A stretch of DNA of 64,000 bases from Halosimplex pelagicum (GTDB lineage: Archaea; Halobacteriota; Halobacteria; Halobacteriales; Haloarculaceae): NCBI RefSeq assembly GCF_013415905.1, contig NZ_CP058909.1, forward strand, positions 4,650,001-4,714,000. The letters run 5' to 3'. Below, in pieces: positions 51,183-59,621 of this stretch. The notes under the pieces were generated by a model that saw only the letters and a list, made by a program, of their open reading frames with translations, was not told where the DNA came from and searched no databases. Numbering within the stretch: the stretch's first letter is position 1; every line of letters begins with the position of its first letter. Position numbers and translations under genes: made by a program.

Positions 51183-52637
51183 ATGGGCCTCTCGACCGGG
51201 TGCGAACGGCTGGACGACCTGCTCGGCGGCGGCGTGCCGGACAAGCGAAGTCTGCTGGTCTCGGGCCCGCCGGGAACCGGCAAGACGACGCTGGGCATGC
51301 AGTTCCTCCAGACGGGACTCGACGCGGGCGAGGAGGGACTGTTCATCAGCACGGAACAGACGATCGACGAACTCGAAGACACCTTCGAGCCGTACCCGTT
51401 CGACCTCGACGCCGACGGGCTGACCGTGATCACGGTCCACTGCGAGCCCGGCGACACGATGGAGCGGGACGACGACCTGGTCGTCCGCACGCTGGAGGGG
51501 GGCGACCGGGCCGTCACCGAGTGGTTCGACCTCCCCTTCACCCGGGAGAACGTCGTCCACTACCTCTCGGAGTACGGCCCGCAGGACCGCATCCTCCTCG
51601 ATAGCCTCTCGGGGCTGCGACCGATCGCCGCCGACGAGGTGTCCTTCTGGCGCTCGACCTACGACCTGATCCGTCTCTTCTCGGACACCTTCGACGCCAC
51701 GTCGCTGCTGACCGCCGAGGACAGGGGGACCGGCGGGCGTGGCGCCGGCGACCTGCTGCGGTACGCGACCCACGGCGTGCTCGACCTCTCGTGGGCCGAG
51801 CGCGCGAACCAGCGCCACAGGTTCCTGCGGGTCGAGAAGCTCCGCGGGCGCGACCACGACACCCGGCGCCACAGGCTCGTCCTCGGCGACGACGGCGCGA
51901 CCCTCCAGCCGACCCAGCGCACGCCGCCCAGCGAACTCCTCGCTCACGACCACCTCTCGACGGGTATCGACGCGCTGGACGAACTGCTCGGCGGCGGCCT
52001 CGTCCGCGGCGGGTTCACCCTCCTGTCGCACGACGGAACGACGGGGTACTACACGATCAACACGCGGATGCTCGCCGCCGCCGTCGAGAACGGGATGGCG
52101 CTGGCCGTCGCGCTCCCGGCGGAGGTCTCGCTGTCCCAGCTCGACCGGTACTGGACCGACGCCGACTGGAGCGTCGCGGAACTGCTCGACGACGACCGAC
52201 TGTTCGTCCTCGAACTCGTCGCGAGCGACGGTTACGACCACCGGAACGTCCTGCAGTACGACGAGTCGGCCGACCGAGACTGGGAGCGACTGATGGAGGT
52301 GTCCTACGACCGCAGCGGCGACCGCCCGCTGTTCGCGTTCATCGACACCGAACCGCTGCTCGAACAGGTCCCGCCCGAGCGCGCCCGAGAAGTGCGCTAC
52401 CGGGCGGCGGCCCGCCACACCGACGGCGACGACGTGGTCGTCTACACCGTCAACCCGGCGATCCAGAACCAGTCGCTCGTCGAGTTCTTCGTCGACACGA
52501 GCGGCCAGACCGTCCGGATCGAACGGGGCGACGACGGCATCGAGTGGCTCACCCTCCGCAAGTCGCCGACCGGATCGCCCGGGACGAGCAGCGTCGTCGC
52601 CTACGACGAGGAGCCGCCGTACGTCGATCTGGTGTAG
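51183..52637 (+). CDS. KaiC-like double RecA-domain ATPase with degenerate second P-loop
   Basis: A 484 aa KaiC/RAD55-like protein. Domain 1 (about 1-235) opens with LSTGCERLDDLLGGGVPDKR, has intact Walker A VSGPPGTGKTTLGMQF at 26-41, Walker B RILLDSLSGL near 138 and the ISTEQT catalytic Glu region. Domain 2 (from about 259) repeats LSTGIDALDELLGGGLVRGG, but its P-loop reads LSHDGTTGYYTIN, lacking GKT, so it probably cannot hydrolyse ATP. The protein is monocistronic, preceded by TTGATTTAACC about 25 nt before the ATG. Haloarchaeal KaiC-like proteins are often light or signalling linked; the role here is unknown. Confidence 0.85.
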   Translation: MGLSTGCERLDDLLGGGVPDKRSLLVSGPPGTGKTTLGMQFLQTGLDAGEEGLFISTEQTIDELEDTFEPYPFDLDADGLTVITVHCEPGDTMERDDDLVVRTLEGGDRAVTEWFDLPFTRENVVHYLSEYGPQDRILLDSLSGLRPIAADEVSFWRSTYDLIRLFSDTFDATSLLTAEDRGTGGRGAGDLLRYATHGVLDLSWAERANQRHRFLRVEKLRGRDHDTRRHRLVLGDDGATLQPTQRTPPSELLAHDHLSTGIDALDELLGGGLVRGGFTLLSHDGTTGYYTINTRMLAAAVENGMALAVALPAEVSLSQLDRYWTDADWSVAELLDDDRLFVLELVASDGYDHRNVLQYDESADRDWERLMEVSYDRSGDRPLFAFIDTEPLLEQVPPERAREVRYRAAARHTDGDDVVVYTVNPAIQNQSLVEFFVDTSGQTVRIERGDDGIEWLTLRKSPTGSPGTSSVVAYDEEPPYVDLV

Positions 52638-52704
52638 GGCGCCCTCCGGATGTCGCCCGCGTCGACACGCGGTCGGGAGAAGCGCCCGCTCGCACTGCGG
52701 TCGC

Positions 52705-52962
52705 CTACGCGCTCGCCTTCTCGACGACCTCGACCGCTTCGGCGTCGACCGCCTCGGTGTCGAGGAAGTTGGGGATGTAGTCCCGGCGCTGGTAGGTGTC
52801 GCGCTCGTCCTCGCTTCCGACGGTACACCACAGCTGGGGGCGGTCGGGACCGTGCCAGTCGCCCTGGCGCGCGACGCCGAAGACGACCAGCTCCTCGCCG
52901 TCGACGGAAATGACGGCGTCCTTTCGGAACCCGGCGTCCCCGTGGACGATGAGCTTCTTCAT
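52705..52962 (-). CDS. Small conserved haloarchaeal protein (HAH_0734-like)
   Basis: An 85 aa acidic protein, MKKLIVHGDAGFRKDAVISV opening, then GEELVVFGVARQGDWHGPDR and an acidic C-terminal helix (DTEAVDAEAVEVVEKASA). The name HAH_0734-like is from memory of haloarchaeal annotation and carries no function. It has one Cys only. The gene lies convergent to the KaiC-like gene. An in-frame upstream extension rich in Arg was discarded because codon use changes there. Confidence 0.72.
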   Translation of the reverse strand: MKKLIVHGDAGFRKDAVISVDGEELVVFGVARQGDWHGPDRPQLWCTVGSEDERDTYQRRDYIPNFLDTEAVDAEAVEVVEKASA

Positions 52963-53122
52963 GCCCGACGCTTCGACGGAGGCGTACTTAGTGACTTCGA
53001 AGCCCGCCGCCCCAGCGGCCCGAGCGCGGGCGATCCTGCCCCGGACTCGCCCACCCCGACTCGACCGCCGTCCGGCGTCGAAGGTCTCCGGAGGGGTCCA
53101 AGGGGACATTATGTCTTAACAG

Positions 53123-53908
53123 GTGAGACTTATCACCGCCGCCGAGAGCCACGGTATCGTGGCAGGCGAGTACGTCCGAGCGCTGCTGGGTCGCCCGCTG
53201 GCGCGCCGCGTCGGCCGCCCGGTCGCCGCGTTCGCGGCGCTGGTGGTCGCGGGCGTGGTCGGGTTCGGCGCCCTCGCGGGCGTCGGCGTTATCGAGGCGC
53301 TGTTCTGGCTGCTCGACCCGACGAGCATCGAGATATTCATCGAGTCCCACGACGCGCCGGCGCGGTCCCTGCGGGCGTTCGCGCTGGTCGTCGAGTCGGG
53401 CCTGATCCTCTCGGGACTGTGGATCGGCGAGACGGTCGTCTCGGCGACCTTCGGCGGACGGATCGGAACGGAGCTCAGACAGATGCAGGTCGAACGAACC
53501 ATCGAGAACACGGACGGACACGTCGTCGTCTGCGGGTACGGCACCTTCGGCAAGACGGTCGCGCGACGGCTGCGCGACCGGGACCGCCCGGTCGTCGTGG
53601 TCGAGACGGGCGACGGACAGTACGAGCGCGCGCTGGACGACGGCCTCCTCGCCGTGCAGGGCGACGCCCGTCGCGAGGAACTGCTCGTCGAAGCCGGCGC
53701 CGAGCGGGCCGACGCCGTCGTCGGCGCCGTCGACGACGCGAACGTCAACATCCAGGTCGCCATCACCACCGGGGAACTCGCGCCCGAGGCGCGGGTCGTC
53801 GTCCGCGCCGGCGACGAGATGTACGAGTCGGTCGCCCGGCGCGCGGGCGCCGACGAGGTGATCGTCCCCGAGGTCGTCAGCGGCGAACAGGTGACCACGA
53901 CGCTGTGA
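53123..53908 (+). CDS. Membrane protein with RCK/TrkA-N domain
   Basis: A 261 aa protein. Two or three hydrophobic segments (PVAAFAALVVAGVVGFGALAG, and LRAFALVVESGLILSGLWIG) occupy the first 105 residues, then a Rossmann RCK domain begins at HVVVCGYGTFGKTVARRL (NAD-binding GYGTFG) with DDANVNIQVAITTGELAPEA and VPEVVSGEQVTTTL at the end. The region between the helices, where potassium channels have TVGYG, reads LDPTSIEIFIESHD, so there is no selectivity filter. It may be a regulatory subunit or divergent transporter. Start GTG 53123; TATA-like GTCTTAAC just upstream is close, so the start is uncertain. Confidence 0.75.
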   Translation: MRLITAAESHGIVAGEYVRALLGRPLARRVGRPVAAFAALVVAGVVGFGALAGVGVIEALFWLLDPTSIEIFIESHDAPARSLRAFALVVESGLILSGLWIGETVVSATFGGRIGTELRQMQVERTIENTDGHVVVCGYGTFGKTVARRLRDRDRPVVVVETGDGQYERALDDGLLAVQGDARREELLVEAGAERADAVVGAVDDANVNIQVAITTGELAPEARVVVRAGDEMYESVARRAGADEVIVPEVVSGEQVTTTL

Positions 53909-54046
53909 GCGGTCTCGACGACGGTCGGTCGTGCGTGTCGGCCCCACACGAGAGCGGGCGCGAGCCGGCGATCTCGGGCGACCGGCCGGACCGAACCAAA
54001 CGGGTTTTAAGCGGGGATGACCAAGCCGTCGGCAAGGTCGATATCT

Positions 54047-54331
54047 ATGGAGATGCCACGTCGATTTAACACGTACTGTCCGCACTGCGACGAGCACAAC
54101 GAACACGAGGTCGAGCGCGTTCGAAGCGGTCGCACCTCGGGGATGACGAAGGTCAACGGGCGCCAGGCCGAGCGGACGCGCTCGGGCTACGGGAACGCGG
54201 GCAAGTTCTCGAAGGTTCCCTCCGGCGGGAAGCCGACCCAGAAGACCGACCTCAAGTACCGCTGTTCCGACTGCGGCAAGGCCCACCTCCGCGAGGGATG
54301 GCGCGCCGGCAAACTGGACCTTCAGGACTAA
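54047..54331 (+). CDS. rpl44e: Ribosomal protein L44e
   Basis: Large-subunit ribosomal protein, 94 aa, [20 protein letters not shown] opening with zinc ligands CPHC and the second pair in [20 protein letters not shown]. Start chosen at ATG 54047 by comparison with the known haloarchaeal form (begins M-x-MPRRF). A TTTTAAG box about 40 nt before it supports this. It is followed 2 nt later by rps27e, then aIF2-alpha: a conserved archaeal translation operon. Confidence 0.95.
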   Translation: MEMPRRFNTYCPHCDEHNEHEVERVRSGRTSGMTKVNGRQAERTRSGYGNAGKFSKVPSGGKPTQKTDLKYRCSDCGKAHLREGWRAGKLDLQD

Positions 54332-54333
54332 CG

Positions 54334-54507
54334 ATGGCAGGAAACTTCTTCAGCGTCGCGTGTCCGGACTGTGAGAACGAACAGATCGTCTTCGGCAAGG
54401 CCGCGACCGAGGTCGCCTGCGAGGTCTGCGGGCACACGCTCGCCCGACCGACCGGCGGCAAGGCGACCATCGAGGGCGAGGTACTCGAGACCGTCGAGGC
54501 TCGATAA
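54334..54507 (+). CDS. rps27e: Ribosomal protein S27e
   Basis: Small-subunit zinc-ribbon protein, 57 aa. Both Cys pairs are visible ([10 protein letters not shown] and [11 protein letters not shown]). [13 protein letters not shown] is the normal haloarchaeal opening. The ATG is 2 nt after the rpl44e stop and its TAA overlaps the ATG of aIF2-alpha by one base (TAATG), giving tight translational coupling. Confidence 0.95.
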   Translation: MAGNFFSVACPDCENEQIVFGKAATEVACEVCGHTLARPTGGKATIEGEVLETVEAR

Positions 54508-55307
54508 TGAAATACAGCGGCTGGCCCGACCCCGGTGAACTCGTGGTCGGACGCGTCGACGAGATCGAGGACTTCGGCGTCTTCGTCGACCTCCAGGAGT
54601 ACGAGGACAAGCGCGGCCTCTGTCACATCAGCGAGGTCGCCTCCGGCTGGATCAAGAACGTCCGCGACCACGTCTCCGAAGGGCAGACGGTCGTCGCGAA
54701 GGTGCTCGACGTCGATCAGGGGTCCCAGCAGATCGATCTCTCGATCAAGGACGTCAACGACCACCAGCGCAAGGACAAGATCCAGGAGTGGAAAAACGAG
54801 CAGAAGGCCGACAACTGGATGCTGCTCGCGTTCGGCGAGGACGTCGACGACGAGACCTACGCCGCCATCGCCAACGAGCTGCTGGCCGCCTTCGGCTCGA
54901 TGTACGAGGGCTTCGAGGAGGCCGCGATCCACGGCGAGGAGGCGCTCGACGAGACCGATCTGGACGACGAGGAGATCGAGGCCATCGTCGAGACCGCTCG
55001 CGAGAACGTCTCGGTGCCCTACGTCAACGTCACCGGCTACGTCACGCTTGAGTGCGCCAGCGGCGACGGCGTCGACGTGATCAAGGAGGCCCTGCAGGCC
55101 GCCGAGGGCAACGGCGAGATCCCCGAGGAAGTGGAGCTGGAAGTCACCTACGTCGGCTCGCCGGAGTACCGCATCCAGGTGCGGGCGCCCGACTACAAGA
55201 CGGCCGAGTCCCACCTCGAGGAGAGCGCGGACCGCGCCGTCGCCGCCGTCGGCGAGCACGACGGCTCCGGTCGCTACCACCGCGACCGCGAGGTCGAGGC
55301 GGAGTAA
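54507..55307 (+). CDS. eif2a: Translation initiation factor aIF2 subunit alpha
   Basis: Alpha subunit of the ternary-complex factor that delivers initiator tRNA, 266 aa. The S1 OB-fold is at about 8-82 ([55 protein letters not shown]), followed by the helical domain and the C-terminal alpha/beta domain ([26 protein letters not shown]). The region of the eukaryotic regulatory Ser51 reads in the S1 loop without a clear Ser-Arg-Arg motif, as expected in archaea. Part of rpl44e-rps27e-aIF2a-nop10. Confidence 0.95.
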   Translation: MKYSGWPDPGELVVGRVDEIEDFGVFVDLQEYEDKRGLCHISEVASGWIKNVRDHVSEGQTVVAKVLDVDQGSQQIDLSIKDVNDHQRKDKIQEWKNEQKADNWMLLAFGEDVDDETYAAIANELLAAFGSMYEGFEEAAIHGEEALDETDLDDEEIEAIVETARENVSVPYVNVTGYVTLECASGDGVDVIKEALQAAEGNGEIPEEVELEVTYVGSPEYRIQVRAPDYKTAESHLEESADRAVAAVGEHDGSGRYHRDREVEAE

Positions 55308-55341
55308 CCGTCGCCGGTCGCCGCGTCGACGGTCCCTTCCC

Positions 55342-55524
55342 ATGAAATCCGACATTCTCGTCTGCTCGGCCTGGCGCGACGAACACGAGCGGCCGCGCTA
55401 CACGCTCGAGGCGACCTGTCCCGACTGCGGCGCCGAGGCGGTCAACTCGGCGCCGGCGCCCTTCTCGCCGGAGGACAGCTACGGGGAGTATCGACGCGCA
55501 CTTAAGGAGCGGCGCCGGGACTAG
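55342..55524 (+). CDS. nop10: Nop10, H/ACA RNP protein
   Basis: Component of the archaeal H/ACA pseudouridylation complex, 60 aa. MKSDILVCSAW is followed by RYTLEATCPDCGAEAVNSAP and PFSPEDSYGEYRRALKERR, the family signature. The usual first Cys pair is reduced to a single Cys (Cys8), while the second pair CPDC is intact, a common halophile variation. It lies 34 nt after aIF2-alpha in the same operon. Confidence 0.93.
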   Translation: MKSDILVCSAWRDEHERPRYTLEATCPDCGAEAVNSAPAPFSPEDSYGEYRRALKERRRD

Positions 55525-55529
55525 GCTCC

Positions 55530-56285
55530 ATGGACGAATTCGAACGCGAAGCGCTGGGGGACGCGGATCTCGACGACCCCGTACTGGTCGAGGGACTGCC
55601 CGGCGTGGGTCACGTCGGCAAGCTCGCCGCCGAGCACCTCCTCGAAGAACTGGAGAGCGAGCCCGTCGAGCGCGTCCACTCGACGCACTTCCCGCCGCAA
55701 GTGAGCGTCGACGAGGGCCGCACGGAGCTGGCGGGCGCCGAGTTCCACGCGGTCCGCCCCGAGGACGGCCGCGACATGCTCGTGCTCACCGGCGACCACC
55801 AGGCCCAGGACAACACTGGCCACTACGGCCTGACCGAGTCCTTCCTCGACGTGGCCGACGACCACGGCGTCTCCCGGGTCTTCGCCCTCGGGGGCGTCCC
55901 GACGGGCGAACTCATCGAGGAGTACTCCGTGCTGGGCGCCGCCACCACCGACGAGGTCGTCGCCGACCTCGAAGACGTGGGCGTCGAGTTCCGCGAGGAC
56001 GAGCCCGCGGGCGGCATCGTCGGCGTCAGCGGCCTCCTCCTCGGTCTCGGCGAGCGCCGCGGCTTCGAAGCGGCCTGCCTGATGGGCGAGACCAGCGGCT
56101 ACCTCGTCGACCCCAAGAGCGCACAGGCCGTCCTCGAAGTGCTCCAGGAGGTCGTCGACTTCGAGGTCGACTACGCCTCCCTGGAGGAGCGCGCCGACGA
56201 GATGGAGGAGGTCGTCCGCAAGATCCAGGAGATGGACCAGGGGACGCCCGCGGCCTCCGACGAGGACCTGCGCTACATCGGCTGA
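55530..56285 (+). CDS. PAC2-family proteasome assembly chaperone-like protein
   Basis: A 251 aa alpha/beta protein of the PAC2 family (proteasome assembly chaperone 2 and archaeal PbaB-like relatives). Landmarks: DPVLVEGLPGVGHVGKLAAEHLL, HSTHFPPQVSVDEG, MLVLTGDHQAQDNTGHYGL, VFALGGVPTGELIEE, GGIVGVSGLLLGLGERRGFEAACLMGETSGY and a C-terminal coiled coil (YASLEERADEMEEVVRKIQEM). ATG 55530 lies 5 nt after nop10, a conserved archaeal neighbourhood. In archaea these proteins bind proteasome precursors or act as ATP-independent chaperones. Confidence 0.9.
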   Translation: MDEFEREALGDADLDDPVLVEGLPGVGHVGKLAAEHLLEELESEPVERVHSTHFPPQVSVDEGRTELAGAEFHAVRPEDGRDMLVLTGDHQAQDNTGHYGLTESFLDVADDHGVSRVFALGGVPTGELIEEYSVLGAATTDEVVADLEDVGVEFREDEPAGGIVGVSGLLLGLGERRGFEAACLMGETSGYLVDPKSAQAVLEVLQEVVDFEVDYASLEERADEMEEVVRKIQEMDQGTPAASDEDLRYIG

Positions 56286-56366
56286 CCGCGACCGGTCGCT
56301 CTCTCCGCCCGTTCGACGCGGTCCGCTGGCGAGACTTTGATAGTGGAGCGACGCCAACGCTCGCGC

Positions 56367-56969
56367 GTGGTACTCGACGCGCTGTTCGGGCTGCCCCACT
56401 GGTTGCTCGTCGGTCTCGGGCTCGGCGTCGCCAGCAGCGTCCTCGCGGCCTGCCTGTTCGTCGCCGCGGACCGGCTCTACCCCGCCAGCGGCGCCTATCG
56501 TCGGCGGCACGAGGGCGAGGGGCGACGCCGGACCGAGCTCCGCGACTACCTCGACGCCATCGACGAGTCATACGCCGAGGACCACTTCGTCGAGGGCCAG
56601 CCGGTCGCCTTCTACCTCCCCGAGCGCGACGTGGCGATCACCTTCGACGCCCGCGCGTACTACCGGATCGACCGGTCGCCGACCTACCCCGTCCTCGTCG
56701 AACACGAGATGCCGGGCGTCCAGCTCGGCGACCGGCTCCCCTTCGAGGTGCCCGACGTGGCGTTCGGCCCGGCCGAACCGGCCGAGACCCGCGACCCCGC
56801 CACGGCCGCGTTCGACGAACTCGGCGTCCCGGCCACCGCCGGCCTCGACGAGGTGAAAGCCGCCTACCGGCGGAAGGTCAAGGAGGTCCACCCCGACCAG
56901 GGCGGCGACGAGGACGAGTTCAAGCGCGTCCGCGAGGCCTACACGACGGCGAAACGTCACGCGGGCTGA
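56367..56969 (+). CDS. Membrane-anchored protein with C-terminal J domain
   Basis: A 200 aa protein. The N-terminus has one or two hydrophobic helices (FGLPHWLLVGLGLGVASSVLAACLFVAA); a soluble region with YAEDHFVEGQPVAFYLPERDVAITFD follows; and a J domain covers about 150-200, with VKAAYRRKVKEVHPDQGGDEDEFKRVREAY carrying the HPD motif. The J domain is C-terminal, and no zinc-finger or Gly/Phe region is present, so this is not DnaJ itself but a J protein that could recruit DnaK to the membrane. GTG 56367 was chosen: an ACTTTGATA box 28 nt upstream fits a leaderless start. Confidence 0.82.
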   Translation: MVLDALFGLPHWLLVGLGLGVASSVLAACLFVAADRLYPASGAYRRRHEGEGRRRTELRDYLDAIDESYAEDHFVEGQPVAFYLPERDVAITFDARAYYRIDRSPTYPVLVEHEMPGVQLGDRLPFEVPDVAFGPAEPAETRDPATAAFDELGVPATAGLDEVKAAYRRKVKEVHPDQGGDEDEFKRVREAYTTAKRHAG

Positions 56970-56987
56970 CGCCGCCCCGCGTCCCCG

Positions 56988-57296
56988 TCAGGACGACTGC
57001 TCGCGGCTCCCGCTCCGGTCGCCGTCCGCCTCGGTCGAGCCGTCGCGGTCGTCGGGCCGGACGACGATGTGGAGCTGCGTGACGGTCACCTCGCAGCCGG
57101 CGTACCGGAACGACACCCTCGCGCGAGCGCTCCCTTCGAAGAGCTCGTCGAGGGCGTCCGTGTCGACCGTCTCGTACAGCGGGTCGAGGTCGACGACGGT
57201 ACGACCCGTCGCCGCGGCGACCGACCGCACGACCGCGTGGCTGGGGCTGTCGTCCTCGTAGGCGTTCGTGACCGTCCAGTCGCGTGTCACGGTCAT
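56988..57296 (-). CDS. HalOD1 output-domain protein
   Basis: A 102 aa protein consisting of the HalOD1 domain found as an output module of haloarchaeal sensors: SPSHAVVRSVAAATGRTVVD, LDPLYETVDTDALDELFEG and ARVSFRYAGCEVTVTQLHIV in order. An acidic tail (DDRDGSTEADGDRSGSREQ) follows. No DNA-binding or sensor part is attached; such short proteins are widespread in this group and their function is unknown. Convergent with the J-domain gene. Confidence 0.85.
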   Translation of the reverse strand: MTVTRDWTVTNAYEDDSPSHAVVRSVAAATGRTVVDLDPLYETVDTDALDELFEGSARARVSFRYAGCEVTVTQLHIVVRPDDRDGSTEADGDRSGSREQSS

Positions 57297-57478
57297 CGGC
57301 GGGTCGACGGAGCCCGCGGGTCGACGAACCGGCGGGCGAGCGTTCCCGCGCCGCCCGAGTGTCCGGCATCAGTCTCGGCGCTGTGCGGATACCGGCCGCG
57401 ACTCGGCCGTTCGGATCGCGTCATACGCCCCCTTGCCCGCCGACGCCATTGAGCGGCGTACCTGAACACTCTGGTGTC

Positions 57479-59497
57479 TCAGCGGCTCCCCTCCGGCCCG
57501 GCGCCGTCGAACAGCGCCGCCAGGAGCTTCCGCTCGGCGACCCTGAGGTGCTGGTGGAACGTCTGAGGGGCGATATCGAGCGTGTCGGCGACCCCGCCGG
57601 CGTCGCTGGTCCGCGCGGGCCACTCGAAGTAGCCCGAGAAGTACGCCGCCTCCAGCGCGGCCTGCTGTTTGTCCGTCAGGTCCGCCGCGAGACCCTGGCG
57701 GAGCTCCGAGGGCGTCCGCAGCGACCGCTCGGCCTCGCGACGGGCGACCAGTTCGGTGTCGGGATACGCCGACTGCACGGCGTCGACGGCCTCGCGGACC
57801 GCCGCGTCGGAGGGGAGTTCCGCCGTGATCGTCGCCGCCCCCCGGTCGGCGACGCCCGCCGTCGTCCGCGCGCCGAGGTCGGTCAGCACCGACGTGATCG
57901 TCCCCTGGGCCGCGCGGAGCTCGATCCGCTCGTCGGTCAGCGCGGCGACGTTCGAGATCGACGAGACGGAGGCCGCCGCCTCGCGTACCGCCTCCGTCGA
58001 GGCGCCGTCGACGGAGAAGAAGAAGACGTGTTCGTCGCCGAACGTCACCGCCCGTTCGAGTTCGAGCCGGCAGTCGGCCGCCGCGGAGACGGCGACGAAC
58101 GGCACGTCGTCGTCGGTCGCCCGAAGCTCGATCTCCGTGATCGTGTCCGAGTGCAACAGCTGGCGGGTCAGCGCCGACTGGACGGCGTTGCCGATCGTCG
58201 CACCCAGCTCGCCCAGAACCGCCCGCTCGCGGTCCGGGATCCCGTGGACCCTGTCGGTACAGACGGCCAACAGCCCGAACCGTCGGTCGTCGGCGACGAG
58301 CGGGACGACCGCGATCGTCCGGTCGCCGCCCCCATCGACCGCCTCGCGGAAGTCGCTCGTCACGCCGTCGACGACCTGCACCGACTCCGACTCGATCGCG
58401 GCGGCGACCGACGACGGCGCGCCGTCCGCGAACCCGTCGCCGGCCGCTTCGGCCATCGATTCCCCGAGCCCCGCGGCGGCGTCCACGTCGATCGCGCCGC
58501 CGTCGGCGTCGACGGAGCCGATCACCGCGCCGCAGTACGCGCCCTCGCCGACCAGTCGCGAACAGACCTCGCGGGCGATCTCCCCGCGCGTCGTCGCCTC
58601 GACGAGCGCCCGGTCGACCGACCGGATCACCGTGTTGAGGTCGTCCAGGCGCTCCAGCGTCGCCTCGTAGCGCTTCCGCTCGGAGATGTCGCGACCGACG
58701 CCGGTCACTCCGACCACCTCGCCGTCGGTCACCAGCGGCGCGCCCGTGAACTCGTAGGGGATCGTCTCCCCGTCGGCGGTGACGAGGTCGGACTCGACCG
58801 TCACGACGCGGCCCGCCGAGAGGACGCACGAGATGGCCGTGGCGATCCGGCCGTGGTCGTCGTCGGCCAGGAAGTCGAACGGGTCCCTCGACTCGATCCC
58901 GTCGTCGCTGTAGCCGGTCACCTCGTTCAGTCGGTCGTTCCAGCGCAGCATCCGCCCCTCTGGGTCGAACGCGTACACCACGTCCGGCAGCGCGTCGAAC
59001 ATGCTCTCGACGAACGCCCGCTCGCTCGCCAGTTCGCCGCGCTGCTCGACTCGCGTCGAGATGTCGCGCACCACGCCCACGAAGTACTGCTCGCCGCGGT
59101 GGGCGAACTCGCGGAACCACACCGCGAGCGGGACTTCGTGGCCCTCGCAGTGACGGCCGACCAGCCGCAGGTCGTTCCAGTCGACGGTCCGCTGGCCGGT
59201 GTCCAGATACGACCGGAACGCCTCGCGGTGGGCGGCCCGGAACCGGTCGGGTATCAGCGACCGCAGCGACCGGTCGACCAGCGCCTCCGGGTCGTACCCG
59301 AAGACCGACTCGACCGCGGGGTTCGCGAAGACGATCCGCCCCTCGTCGTCGGCGACTAGGAAACACTCCGGCGCGCTCGCCACGAGCAGCTCCGAAAACA
59401 CCGTCTCCCCGACGACCTCGGCGAACGATTCGTCGACCGCGTTGGCCGCCGCCGCGTCGCCCCACTCCCACCCCTGTGGCTCGACGTTTCGACTCAC
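57479..59497 (-). CDS. PAS-PAS-GAF sensor with Bat-type HTH output
   Basis: A 672 aa soluble sensor-regulator of the bacterio-opsin activator class. PAS1 at about 28-145 (LLVASAPECFLVADDEGRIV, WFREFAHRGEQYFVGVVRDIS), PAS2 at about 153-270 (FDALPDVVYAFDPEGRML, VVGVTGVGRDISERKRYE), GAF at about 285-440 (VCSRLVGEGAYCGAVIGSVD), then the bacterio-opsin-activator region and HTH at about 615-665 (LTDKQQAALEAAYFSGYFEW, APQTFHQHLRVAERKLL). Start GTG 59497 follows a CTTACC box by about 28 nt. Likely a redox, light or ligand sensor; target genes are unknown. Lies downstream of dnaK, same strand, probably separate unit. Confidence 0.88.
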   Translation of the reverse strand: MSRNVEPQGWEWGDAAAANAVDESFAEVVGETVFSELLVASAPECFLVADDEGRIVFANPAVESVFGYDPEALVDRSLRSLIPDRFRAAHREAFRSYLDTGQRTVDWNDLRLVGRHCEGHEVPLAVWFREFAHRGEQYFVGVVRDISTRVEQRGELASERAFVESMFDALPDVVYAFDPEGRMLRWNDRLNEVTGYSDDGIESRDPFDFLADDDHGRIATAISCVLSAGRVVTVESDLVTADGETIPYEFTGAPLVTDGEVVGVTGVGRDISERKRYEATLERLDDLNTVIRSVDRALVEATTRGEIAREVCSRLVGEGAYCGAVIGSVDADGGAIDVDAAAGLGESMAEAAGDGFADGAPSSVAAAIESESVQVVDGVTSDFREAVDGGGDRTIAVVPLVADDRRFGLLAVCTDRVHGIPDRERAVLGELGATIGNAVQSALTRQLLHSDTITEIELRATDDDVPFVAVSAAADCRLELERAVTFGDEHVFFFSVDGASTEAVREAAASVSSISNVAALTDERIELRAAQGTITSVLTDLGARTTAGVADRGAATITAELPSDAAVREAVDAVQSAYPDTELVARREAERSLRTPSELRQGLAADLTDKQQAALEAAYFSGYFEWPARTSDAGGVADTLDIAPQTFHQHLRVAERKLLAALFDGAGPEGSR

Positions 59498-59621
59498 GTC
59501 CCGGTTTCGGCCGTTCGGAAGGTAAGTGTTCTCCCGGAGATACGAACGTGTGATCTCCCGGGTGAACCCGAACCGGGCGGTCGGGCTCGCACGGCACCGG
59601 CGCCGTCGGGAGCCGGCGTCG

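Noticed and set aside
56367..56969. Assignment as DnaJ
   Set aside because: The J domain is C-terminal, with no Gly/Phe or zinc-finger region, and a hydrophobic N-terminal segment is present.
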